DNA of 64,000 bases, taken from Methylobacterium nonmethylotrophicum. Its GTDB lineage: Bacteria > Pseudomonadota > Alphaproteobacteria > Rhizobiales > Beijerinckiaceae. The stretch is taken from positions 1 through 64,000 of the forward strand of contig NZ_SRLB01000007.1 of assembly GCF_004745635.1 (NCBI RefSeq), in the 5' to 3' direction. This document shows, one piece after another, positions 37,063 to 44,983 of this stretch. Made by a program: the position numbers and the translations under genes. The stretch's first letter is position 1. Each line of letters begins with the position of its first letter. Below the pieces are notes generated by a model, which was given only the letters and a program-made list of their open reading frames with translations, was not told the DNA's origin and did no database searches.

Positions 37063-38061
37063 GTGCCTTCGACCCAGCCAAAGCTTCTAATCTGGCAACC
37101 CCCGGCGGCGTTCAACTTCGCCGCCACCTTGATCATGCTGGGAGCTTCGCTCGGGCTCGCGTATCTGGCCTACCTCTATTACGCGGACACACCCTGGACC
37201 CGGGACGGCCGGGTGCGCGTCTACACCGTGCAGGTCGCCCCCGAGGTCTCCGGGACGGTCGTTCGGCTGAACGTCAAGGACAACCAGTTCGTCCGCAAGG
37301 GCGACATCCTGTTCGAGATCGATCCCGGCACGTTCCGCAACGCGGTCACACAAGCCGAGGGCGCACTCGACGCCGCCAAGGCTCAGGCGAGCTATCTCAC
37401 CGGCATCGCCGACCGGACCAGCCGACTTACCGACCTCGCCGCCACCCCGCAGCAGAGGCAGACGACGCGCGGCCAGGCCGACGCTGCGAACGCTACGATC
37501 GTCCAGATGCAGGGTGCGTTCGCGCAGGCGCAGCTAAACCTGGAACGCACGACGCTGCGCGCGACTGTGAACGGCTGGGTCACGAACCTCCTTCTTCAGG
37601 AGGGCGGCTTCGCCACGATGGGCCAGCCGGCTCTGACGCTGGTGAACGCCGACAGCTTCTGGGTCGAAGGCTACTTCGAGGAGACGCAATTCCCCCGGAT
37701 CGCCGACGGGGATGCGGCACACGTCACCCTGATGGCGTGGCCGCGCACGCCGATCCGCGGTCACGTCACAGGGCTAGGGCGCGGCATTAGCGTCAGCAAT
37801 GCGACCCCGGGGGTTCAGGGCTTGCCGACCGTCAACCCGATCTTCACCTGGGTGCGACTCGCTCAGCGCGTACCGATCCGGATCGAGCTCGACGACGTAC
37901 CCTGCCCGATCGTGATCGCTGCGGGCATGACCGCGAACGTCTCGATCCTCGACACGAAGGCTCCCGGGGCTCCGCCTCCAGACGGACGCCCGAGGATCGG
38001 ATTGGAGGCGGGGTTTCCTTGCGGACAGGGACGGGTGGTGGGAAGGAAAGGTCGGCAGTAG
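37063..38061 (+). CDS. HlyD/EmrA-type membrane fusion protein
   Basis: A 332-residue periplasmic adaptor with GTG start, 4 bases after the DUF1656 gene. An N-terminal anchor helix (FAATLIMLGASLGLAYLAYL, residues 17-36) precedes the biotinyl-lipoyl half-motif VQVAPEVSGTVVRLNVKDNQ, a short helical hairpin, TTLRATVNGWVTNLLLQEGG and a beta-barrel end. It bridges the FUSC pump to an outer-membrane channel not encoded here. The end (after ILDTKAPG) is a low-complexity tail. Confidence 0.92.
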   Translation: MPSTQPKLLIWQPPAAFNFAATLIMLGASLGLAYLAYLYYADTPWTRDGRVRVYTVQVAPEVSGTVVRLNVKDNQFVRKGDILFEIDPGTFRNAVTQAEGALDAAKAQASYLTGIADRTSRLTDLAATPQQRQTTRGQADAANATIVQMQGAFAQAQLNLERTTLRATVNGWVTNLLLQEGGFATMGQPALTLVNADSFWVEGYFEETQFPRIADGDAAHVTLMAWPRTPIRGHVTGLGRGISVSNATPGVQGLPTVNPIFTWVRLAQRVPIRIELDDVPCPIVIAAGMTANVSILDTKAPGAPPPDGRPRIGLEAGFPCGQGRVVGRKGRQ

Positions 38062-38160
38062 ACCGACGTCCCTCGCTTGGCGCCTGCCCCTTACCACGGA
38101 TGGTCGCGATCGATCGGATCTTACTTTATTTCTACATAATTACTCTGCACAATATTTTAT

Positions 38161-38817
38161 TCAATGATTGTCGCGGAACAAGATCCTCCCAGAGCGCGAA
38201 TGATTGATTGGTATTTGCAACTTATCTGCCATGCGGACAAGATCGGCGAGTGATGATGCGTCCATCTTCTGCATGATCTTGCTTCGGTGGATCTGCATGG
38301 TCACTTCGCTGATGCCCAGCTCCGCGGCCGACTGCTTGTTCAACAGGCCGCTGACGATGAGCGCAAGAGCCTCGCGCTCTCGCGGCGTGAGACGTTCGTA
38401 CCGCTCCCGCAGGGCTTGCAGGACCGTGCGTTGCGCACGATCGGCCCGATCCAATTCGATCGCCGTGCGGATAGAGGCCAGCAGCTCCGCGTCGTCGTAC
38501 GGCTTGGTCAGGAAGTTGATCGCCCCGTGCCTGATCGCCCGAACCGAGGACGGGATGTCGCCGTATCCCGTGATGAAGACGATCGGCGGGTGTGCGTTCT
38601 TGAACTGCTCCTGGAAGTCGAGGCCGTTGATGTCGGGAAGATCGACGTCCAGGACTAGGCAGCTGGGCGCGTCGACTCTGCTTTGAGCAAGATAGTCTGC
38701 CATCGACTGGAACGTGAGTGCCGCCAAGCCGCTCGCCGCCATTAGCTCATTAAGCGCTTCGCAAATCCGCCAGTCGTCGTCGACGACATAAACGATGCCG
38801 TCCCGGCTCGGGCTCAT
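38161..38817 (-). CDS. FixJ-like response regulator
   Basis: A 218-residue two-domain regulator. Receiver: acidic pocket DDDW at 14-17, phosphoacceptor Asp in VLDVDLPDINGLDF, Thr in FITGYGD and Lys in FLTKPYDDAELL. LuxR-type HTH: YERLTPREREALALIVSGLL and KQSAAELGISEVTMQIHRSK. GGGAGGCCGCGGT precedes the ATG. It is an orphan here, but the protein at 44321-44983 is a close paralogue downstream of a histidine kinase, so the two may share a kinase. Confidence 0.93.
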   Translation of the reverse strand: MSPSRDGIVYVVDDDWRICEALNELMAASGLAALTFQSMADYLAQSRVDAPSCLVLDVDLPDINGLDFQEQFKNAHPPIVFITGYGDIPSSVRAIRHGAINFLTKPYDDAELLASIRTAIELDRADRAQRTVLQALRERYERLTPREREALALIVSGLLNKQSAAELGISEVTMQIHRSKIMQKMDASSLADLVRMADKLQIPINHSRSGRILFRDNH

Positions 38818-39105
38818 ACCGCGGCCTCCCGCACGGAAGGCTCGGACACGACCACAGCACCCCTCAGTCCGGCTGGGACGGCAAGGTGGGGTGTGGCGAG
38901 CGCGGGTTCGCCTCCATGAGCCGCCGAGTGGGTGCGTTCTTTGAGCGTGGCGCTCTCCCGAATAACGGCCGGACAGGTCAGCCGCGCGCTCGGGACCAGA
39001 GACCTAAAATTCATCCGGAGGCACGTCGCGACTCGGCGGCGAAATTTGGTTCAGAAAGGTCAATCAAGATACGCTCCGGAGACCAGGCGATTTTCGAGGA
39101 CTTGG

Positions 39106-39873
39106 CTACTGAGCGGTGGCACCGCCGTCGACGCGCAGGCTCGTGCCGGTCACGAGACCTGCGGCCGGAGAAGCCAGGTAGACGACGGCCTCGGCCACGT
39201 CCTCGGGTTGAGCCACGCGGCCCATCGGGATCGTCGAAAGGGCGAACTGGCGATATGCCGGATCTTCGAAGAATGGGGCGGTCATCGGCGTCTCGACGAT
39301 GGTGGGGGCGACGGCGTTGACGCGGATGCCGGCCGAGGCGAGTTCCACTGCCATCGCTTTCGTCAGCCCTTCGATGGCGTGTTTGGTCATGCAGTAGACG
39401 GCGCGCTTGGGGCCGCCGACATGGCCCATCTGCGATGAGATATGCACGATGCTGCCGCCGCGCCCAAGTTCCAGCATGCGAAGGGCAGCCGCCTGCGAGA
39501 CCAAGAAGGCTGAGCGAACATTAAGATGCAGCAGGTGGTCGAGAGTGGCGACGTCGACCTCCGGCAGCGGTTGGAGCCGGTTGGTGCCGGCGTTGTTGAT
39601 CAGGATATCGAGATGCGGCAGGGCGCGAATGCGCGCCGGGAACTCGTCCGCCGCCACGTCGGCGATCATGGGACGGATGCGTGGATGCGCAGCCGCCAAC
39701 GCAGCCAGGTCCGCCTCCGTCCGGGCGACCGCGATCACCTCGGCGCCGGCTGCGGCGCAGGCCAGCGCGCACGCCCTGCCGATGCCGCGGCCCGCCCCCG
39801 TCACGAGTGCGATGAGCCCAGCGAGTTGCTCTCCCCGGCTGCGAGCTACGCTCGATAAATTGAGATCGGACAT
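39106..39873 (-). CDS. SDR family oxidoreductase
   Basis: A 255-residue classical SDR: TGAGRGIGRACALACAAAG, NNAGTNRL, the Ser in HISSQMGHVGG, YCMTK, and the end GLVTGTSLRVDGGATAQ. It is the last gene of an operon reading MFS transporter, cyclase, SDR on the minus strand, with 77 bases to the cyclase. It probably oxidises or reduces an intermediate of the compound imported by the transporter. There is no specific substrate signature. Confidence 0.92.
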   Translation of the reverse strand: MSDLNLSSVARSRGEQLAGLIALVTGAGRGIGRACALACAAAGAEVIAVARTEADLAALAAAHPRIRPMIADVAADEFPARIRALPHLDILINNAGTNRLQPLPEVDVATLDHLLHLNVRSAFLVSQAAALRMLELGRGGSIVHISSQMGHVGGPKRAVYCMTKHAIEGLTKAMAVELASAGIRVNAVAPTIVETPMTAPFFEDPAYRQFALSTIPMGRVAQPEDVAEAVVYLASPAAGLVTGTSLRVDGGATAQ

Positions 39874-39950
39874 GGTCTCTCCTCGTCGACTCTGTTCCTT
39901 CAGGCGGTGCAGGGCAGAGCGTTTCGCTGCGAGAGGGCGCCGGGGCCGGG

Positions 39951-40724
39951 TCAGTCAAGGATCGCGACGGCGCGCGTCCAGCCGGCCGAGCCGCCCTTGA
40001 CCTTCACGGGAAAGCAGCAGACCTGAAAACCCGAATCGGGCAGTTGTTCGAGGTTGATCAGCTTCTCGAGGTGACAGTAGCCGATCTCCATGCTGGCGCG
40101 GTGGCCTTCCCAGACGATCGAGGGGTCGCCCGTCTCGGCGAAGCGTCGCGCCATGTGAGAGAAGGGCGCGTCCCAGCCCCAGGCGTCGATTCCCGTCAGA
40201 CGGACTCCGCGCTCCAGGAGATAGAGCGTCGCTTCGCGGCCCATGCCGATCCCGGTGTCGATGTAGTCGTCATGCCCGTAGCGCTCGCTCGCGCGGGTAT
40301 TCACCAGCACGATGTCGAGGGGACGCAGCTGGTGCCCGATCCGGACGAGTTCTGCTTCCACCTCCGCAGCGGCCACGACGTGACCGTCGGGCAGGTGCCG
40401 GAAATCGAGTTTGACCCCCGGCTGCAGGCACCAATCCAGCGGCACCTCGTCGATGGTGATCGCCCGCTTGCCGCGATCCATGGTGGAATGGTGATGATAG
40501 GGGGCGTCGAGATGGGTCCCACTATGCGTTCGCAGCGTCACCGTCTCATTCCCCCAGCCATCGCCGCCCGGCAACTGGTCGACCCTCAGGCCGGGGAAAA
40601 ACTTGAGGATCTCCCCCGTATTGCCGGCCGGCGTCTGGTAATCGATCCGCGGCCCGAAGCCGGGCTGATCCACGGGTGTTTCGTTATCCAGGGCGATGGA
40701 GATGTCGACGATGCGTCGCGCCAT
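39951..40724 (-). CDS. Cyclase / kynurenine formamidase-like metal hydrolase
   Basis: A 257-residue protein with the Mn/Zn-binding signature HSGTHLDAPYHHH and the family start RRIVDISIALDNETPVDQPG. Members hydrolyse cyclic amides or N-formyl compounds (KynB), or other cyclic substrates, outside tryptophan metabolism. No kynureninase is nearby, so tryptophan breakdown is not implied; the MFS neighbour instead suggests a carboxylic substrate. It sits between the transporter and the SDR with 21 bases to the transporter gene. Confidence 0.88.
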   Translation of the reverse strand: MARRIVDISIALDNETPVDQPGFGPRIDYQTPAGNTGEILKFFPGLRVDQLPGGDGWGNETVTLRTHSGTHLDAPYHHHSTMDRGKRAITIDEVPLDWCLQPGVKLDFRHLPDGHVVAAAEVEAELVRIGHQLRPLDIVLVNTRASERYGHDDYIDTGIGMGREATLYLLERGVRLTGIDAWGWDAPFSHMARRFAETGDPSIVWEGHRASMEIGYCHLEKLINLEQLPDSGFQVCCFPVKVKGGSAGWTRAVAILD

Positions 40725-40745
40725 AATAAGCCTCCTTGTCGGGAT

Positions 40746-42170
40746 CTAACGAGAGCTGACCTCGGCGGGCGCCGGAGCGGCGGACGCACGCGACGGCCTG
40801 TCGGCGCCCTCGAGAGCGGCGTCGAGTTCTTCGATCGATCGACCGCGCGTCTCGAAGCCGAACACGCCGAACGCGATCGCCATCAGGGCGAACCAGGCCG
40901 ACAAGTAGGCGAAGGCGAGCGGTACGGCGTCGACGGTCGCCTGCGGAGCGACGACGTTCACAGTGCCGACGATCAGCGCGAGGCCGAGGGGGCCGAGCAT
41001 CTTGCCGATTCCGCCGAACCCGTAGGCGGAACCCAGACCGGTCGCCCGCAATCGCGAAGGCCAGACCTCGGCGGCATACGGACCGACGACGGCAAAGCCA
41101 CCATCCACGAAGACGTTGCCGACCACCAGAAGCAGCCAGAAGACGGAGATGCCGCCGAGGACGGCACTGTTGAGCAGCCCGGCCGCCAGGAGCGCCGTCG
41201 CGGCCGATGCCCCGAAGAGGACGCCGCAGGCCCGCCGCCCGATCCGATCGGAGAGCCAGGCGCAGAGAAAGCGCCCGGCGAGCCCGGCCACGCCGACGAC
41301 GGCCATGTACCAGGACGCGGTCGCCGGAGTGACCCCGAGAATGAGAACGAGGAGGGTGGGAGCCCACATCGTCACCCCGTAATGGCCCGTCTGTATGCCG
41401 AGATTGGTCAACCAGGAGACCGCGAGGCTGCGCGGGTGACGCAGCAATGCGCCGAAACCGTAGGCGCTCGGGCCGGTGGCGGTTGGCACCGGGAGGGACA
41501 ACGTCTCGGGAGGCACAGCGAGGGCCCAGGCGACACTCCGGCGCGCTTCGGAGGGACGTCCCCGCATAATCAGCCAGCGCGGCGATTCCGGTACCCAGGC
41601 CCTGACGGCGAGAAGGACGAGTGCCGGGGCCGCGCCGAGGAGAAACAGTCCGCGCCAGCCGATGATGGGCGCCAGCGTGGCGGTGGCGAGCGAGGCGAGC
41701 AGCAGCCCCACCGGCACGGCGGCCGTCACCAAGCCTGCAATCCGGCCCCGCATACGCGTCGGGACGAATTCCTGTACCAGGGGCAGGTCGACGCAATAGA
41801 GGCCGCCGGCACCGAAGCCGACGACGAAGCGCAACGCCACGAACCAGACCCATCCCCCCTCCGGAACCAGGGCGAGGGCACCGGTCGCCGAGGCGAACGT
41901 CGCGATGGTGGCGGTAAAGACTGGGCGGCGGCCGACCCGGTCGGCCATCCAGCCCCAGAAGATCGCACCGACAGTGGCACCGAGGCCCGAGGCGAGCAGC
42001 ACGGAGGCCGACTGGCCGAAGGTCAAGCTCCAGGGCCCCGCCACGAGCGCGAGCACGAACCCGATCAGGAAGAGGTCAAAGAAATCGAGGACGTTGCCCG
42101 CCATAGTGGCAGCGATCAGACGGACCTGATTGCGGCTGAGCCTGGCTTGGTCGTCGAGAGCTTCGAACAT
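40746..42170 (-). CDS. MFS transporter, AAHS/sugar-acid type
   Basis: A 474-residue, twelve-helix transporter. The loop 2-3 motif is GWMADRVGRRPVFTATIATF, and the motif in the second half, CAWLSDRIGRRACGVLF, repeats it. Before these, NQVRLIAATMAGNVLDFFD resembles the aromatic-acid:H+ symporter group, suggesting uptake of an aromatic or other organic acid. Start at 42170, with GGAGCAGGCAACC before it. It is divergent from a TetR gene, the likely regulator, across a 126-base gap that has a TTGAATA/TATTCAA inverted pair. Confidence 0.92.
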   Translation of the reverse strand: MFEALDDQARLSRNQVRLIAATMAGNVLDFFDLFLIGFVLALVAGPWSLTFGQSASVLLASGLGATVGAIFWGWMADRVGRRPVFTATIATFASATGALALVPEGGWVWFVALRFVVGFGAGGLYCVDLPLVQEFVPTRMRGRIAGLVTAAVPVGLLLASLATATLAPIIGWRGLFLLGAAPALVLLAVRAWVPESPRWLIMRGRPSEARRSVAWALAVPPETLSLPVPTATGPSAYGFGALLRHPRSLAVSWLTNLGIQTGHYGVTMWAPTLLVLILGVTPATASWYMAVVGVAGLAGRFLCAWLSDRIGRRACGVLFGASAATALLAAGLLNSAVLGGISVFWLLLVVGNVFVDGGFAVVGPYAAEVWPSRLRATGLGSAYGFGGIGKMLGPLGLALIVGTVNVVAPQATVDAVPLAFAYLSAWFALMAIAFGVFGFETRGRSIEELDAALEGADRPSRASAAPAPAEVSSR

Positions 42171-42223
42171 GGTTGCCTGCTCCAGAGGCGCCGTCCGATG
42201 ACGGACCAGTTATTGAGTCGAAT

Positions 42224-42261
42224 TTGAATAAGGCTCGCGGCGAATGTCAAGAGATATTCAA
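42224..42261. promoter_or_regulatory. Candidate TetR operator pair TTGAATA / TATTCAA
   Basis: TTGAATA (42224-42230) and its reverse complement TATTCAA (42255-42261), 24 bases apart, lie between the divergent MFS and TetR genes. The spacing is wide for a single TetR dimer and may mean two half-site pairs. Confidence 0.4.
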
Positions 42262-42296
42262 GTTGCGCTCAACAAGGCCGCGAGCTAGGCTGAGGG

Positions 42297-43007
42297 ATGG
42301 CCGCCGCCCGAATCCGAACCAGGTCAGACAGCGTCCATGCCGTCCGCCGTCGTCTCGATCCCGAGGCGCGCGTGCAGATGATCGTGGAAGGGGCGGTGGC
42401 GTTTTTCGCCACACGAGGTTTCGACGGCCAGCTTAAAGACCTCGCGGAAGCTCTGGGCATCTCGCAGGCGTTGATCTTCACCTATTTCGGCAGCAAGCAG
42501 GGACTGCTGGATCGCGTCTACGATCATGTCTACACGTCCCGATGGGACGAGCGCTGGCTGGACGCGCTCGCCGATCGCTCCAATCCGCTCGAACTCCGGC
42601 TCATTGTCTTCTACGAGGCCTATCTGGACGCCATCGACGATCCGGTTTGGATCAGGATCGTCATGCAATCCGGGCTTGCTGGAAACGAGTTGACGCGGCG
42701 CTACGTGTCGGCGCGGGTGGAGGCGCAGATCGGCCGCGTCATGGAGGAGGTCCGGCACGAGTTCGGCATAACGTCGGACATCATGGAGGACGACGATCTC
42801 CACGAGCGCGTCTGGGATCTGCAATCGTCCTTCGTGTGGGGCCTCGTGCGCAAGCACGTCTGGCTGTTGCCCGTCATGGACGACCGTGCCCGCCTCGTGC
42901 GCGGCCGCGTCGCGTTCTTCCTTGCGGGCTTCTCGCAATTTGCCAGGACGTCCCCGCCGGCGGGTCCGCGCGCGACGATCAAGAGCGGCCGGCGCGCTCG
43001 GTCGTAG
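42297..43007 (+). CDS. TetR family transcriptional regulator
   Basis: A 236-residue TetR protein: HTH in GAVAFFATRGFDGQLKDLAE and ALGISQALIFTYFGSKQGLL, followed by a ligand domain of about 180 residues. Divergent from the MFS/cyclase/SDR operon, which it probably represses until a pathway compound binds. The ATG at 42297 follows GAGGG. The C-terminal tail is basic (RATIKSGRRARS). Confidence 0.9.
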   Translation: MAAARIRTRSDSVHAVRRRLDPEARVQMIVEGAVAFFATRGFDGQLKDLAEALGISQALIFTYFGSKQGLLDRVYDHVYTSRWDERWLDALADRSNPLELRLIVFYEAYLDAIDDPVWIRIVMQSGLAGNELTRRYVSARVEAQIGRVMEEVRHEFGITSDIMEDDDLHERVWDLQSSFVWGLVRKHVWLLPVMDDRARLVRGRVAFFLAGFSQFARTSPPAGPRATIKSGRRARS

Positions 43008-43163
43008 CCGGGTCGTCTCGCGTAGGGAATTCGGTAGAACAGCTGTTGCGACTTTGGTGCGTTTCCGCACGCGCATACATGGGGCCGTCCCCGCGATCTA
43101 CCGGGTTTGACGCAGTGGCGAGGCCCGTTAGCACTTCGAGCACACCGCAACCAGAGAGGTCTC

Positions 43164-43772
43164 ATGAAGCTGTACTACAGCCCCGGCGCCTGTTCGCTCT
43201 CGCCGCACATCGTTCTTCGCGAGCTCGACCTTCCCGTCGAGCTCGAAGTCGTCGATCTGACGAACAAGATGACGGCATCCGGGATCGATTTCACCACCAT
43301 CAATCCGAAGGGCTACGTCCCCGCGCTGCAACTCGACGACGGCGAGGTTCTGACCGAGGGCGCGGCCATCGTGCAGTATCTGGCCGACAAGCATGCGCCC
43401 GGCACCCTCGCTCCCGTCTCCGGCACGGTCGAGCGCGCGCGACTCAACGGACACCTGAACTTCATCGCGGCTGAGGTGCACAAGGTCTTTCAGCCGCTGT
43501 TCGGCCCGACGCTGTCGCCAGAGGCGCGCGCTGCGGTGCTGGCCGATCTCGGGCGCAAGCTGGGCGTGATCGACGAGGAGATCTCCGACGGGCGCCCCTA
43601 CCTCACTGGGCCGAATTTCACGGTCGCGGACGCCTACCTGTTCGTGATGCTGAGCTGGGCGATAGACCTCGGCGTGGACATTGCCCGCTGGCCGCGCCTC
43701 GACGCGCTCAGGCAACGCATCGTCGCCCGTGACGCAGTGCGGGACGCACTCGCTGCGGAGGGGTTGTCGTAG
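43164..43772 (+). CDS. Glutathione S-transferase (GstA-type, beta class)
   Basis: A 202-residue GST beginning MKLYYSPGACSLSPHIVLRE, the beta-class N-terminus with Cys10 for the mixed disulfide with glutathione. The thioredoxin-fold half ends with LTEGAAIVQYLADK and the all-alpha half carries GPNFTVADAYLFVMLSWA. The start at 43164 follows AGAGGTCTC; 19 upstream in-frame codons are not used. It follows the TetR gene on the same strand, so it may join the detoxification or catabolic module, but it has its own 156-base gap. Confidence 0.92.
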   Translation: MKLYYSPGACSLSPHIVLRELDLPVELEVVDLTNKMTASGIDFTTINPKGYVPALQLDDGEVLTEGAAIVQYLADKHAPGTLAPVSGTVERARLNGHLNFIAAEVHKVFQPLFGPTLSPEARAAVLADLGRKLGVIDEEISDGRPYLTGPNFTVADAYLFVMLSWAIDLGVDIARWPRLDALRQRIVARDAVRDALAAEGLS

Positions 43773-43943
43773 GCGGCATGAAGCGTCGCCGGTACGGCCC
43801 TGCCGGTGCGTGGGCGGTGCCCGGGTCTCATTCCCGCCCGACCCCATCCGGTCGTCCTGCCACAGGCCTCTGCGGGCAGGAAACGAGGCGAGTTGGCATC
43901 GGCCGGCAACGGCAACAGTCGCTTCCTCGAGACGCCTTCACGG

Positions 43944-44337
43944 TCATCCCTGTCTCGTTCGGCCGTCCCGGGCGACCGCTTCGGCGACCGCGCTCAGCAG
44001 TGCGTCTCCGTCGAATGGCTTGCGGAAGAAGCCGTCATGTCCGTCGGCTTCGGCTTGCGTTAGATCCGTCTCCTTGTCCCGCGCGGTGACGAAGATGACC
44101 GGGATGTCCGGGCGCTCGGCGCGGGCCCGTCGGCGCAGATCGAAGCCGTCCACGATCGGCATCACGAGGTCCATGATCAGGCAGTCGACCTCCGACAGGG
44201 CGCGCGTCCAGGAATGCCTGGGCGGACGCAAACGAGCGGACGGCGTGACCATCCGATTCCAGCAGTTCCGTGATCGCCTCGAGTACGCGGAAGTCGTCGT
44301 CGATGACTGCGACGTACGCTCTACGGGTGGTCGCCAT
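43944..44337 (-). pseudogene. Receiver-only response regulator with frameshift
   Basis: A CheY-like receiver in two frames. The first frame reads MATTRRAYVAVIDDDFRVLE to SFASAQAFLDAR (44337 to about 44203). The second continues ALSEVDCLIMDLVMPIVDG, VIFVTARDKETDL and FFRKPFDGDALLSAVAEA to 43944. One missing base in the GC repeat near 44200-44207 separates them. All receiver residues (DD, phospho-Asp, Thr, Lys) are present across the two parts. It may be a sequencing error or a recent mutation. Third gene of the kinase operon, overlapping gene two by 17 bases. Confidence 0.75.
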
Positions 44338-44983
44338 GGAAGGGGCGCTTCCCTGCGCGGGAGTGATTGATCGATATCTTCAGCTTGCCGGCCATGCGGA
44401 CCAAGTCGGCGAGAGAATATTTATCCATCTTGTGCATAATCTTGCTTCGATGAATCTGCATGGTCACGTCGCTGCTCCCCAACTCAGCGGCCGCCTGCTT
44501 GTTCAGGAGGCCGCTGACGAACAGGGGAAGAGCCTCGCGCTCGCGCGGGGTGAGACGATTGTAGCGAGATCGCAGGATCTGGAGTTCCGCCCAGTGCGCA
44601 CGACCGGCTCGGTCCAGTTCAATCGCCTTGCGGATCGGCGCGAGCAGTTCCGCATCGCCGTACGGCTTGGTCAGGAAGTTGACCGCGCCGCGCTTGATGT
44701 CCCTGACGAAGAAAGGGTTGTCGCCGTGTCCCGTGATGAATACGATCGGCGGATGGTCATCCGCGATCTGCTCCTGGACGTCGAGGCCGTTGGTATCCAG
44801 CAGATCGACGTCCAAGCCCAGGCAGCCGGGCAGGTTGGCTTGGTTGTGGGCGAGATAGGCGCCCATCGACTGGAAGGTGCGGGCCGAGAGCCCGCTCGCA
44901 GCCATCAATTCGTCGAGCGCCTCGCAGATGCGCCAGTCGTCATCGACGACGTAGACGATGCCATCTCCGCCCGGCGGGCTCAC
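44321..44983 (-). CDS. FixJ-like response regulator
   Basis: A 220-residue paralogue of the 38161-38817 protein: VYVVDDDWRICEALDELMAA, FITGHGD, FLTKPYGDAELL, HTH YNRLTPREREALPLFVSGLL and AAAELGSSDVTMQIHRSK. The start is GTG at 44983, overlapping the kinase stop by 4 bases (GTGA). Compared with the paralogue, the receiver has drifted (LGLDVDLLDTNGL for LVLDVDLPDINGL; GSSDVT for GISEVT), but the phospho-Asp and Lys remain. It is the probable partner of the kinase. Confidence 0.9.
   Translation of the reverse strand: MSPPGGDGIVYVVDDDWRICEALDELMAASGLSARTFQSMGAYLAHNQANLPGCLGLDVDLLDTNGLDVQEQIADDHPPIVFITGHGDNPFFVRDIKRGAVNFLTKPYGDAELLAPIRKAIELDRAGRAHWAELQILRSRYNRLTPREREALPLFVSGLLNKQAAAELGSSDVTMQIHRSKIMHKMDKYSLADLVRMAGKLKISINHSRAGKRPFHGDHP

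Noticed and set aside
40044..42227. 727-residue plus-strand frame
   Set aside because: Antisense of the cyclase and MFS genes, whose motifs are intact; composition is that of a shadow.
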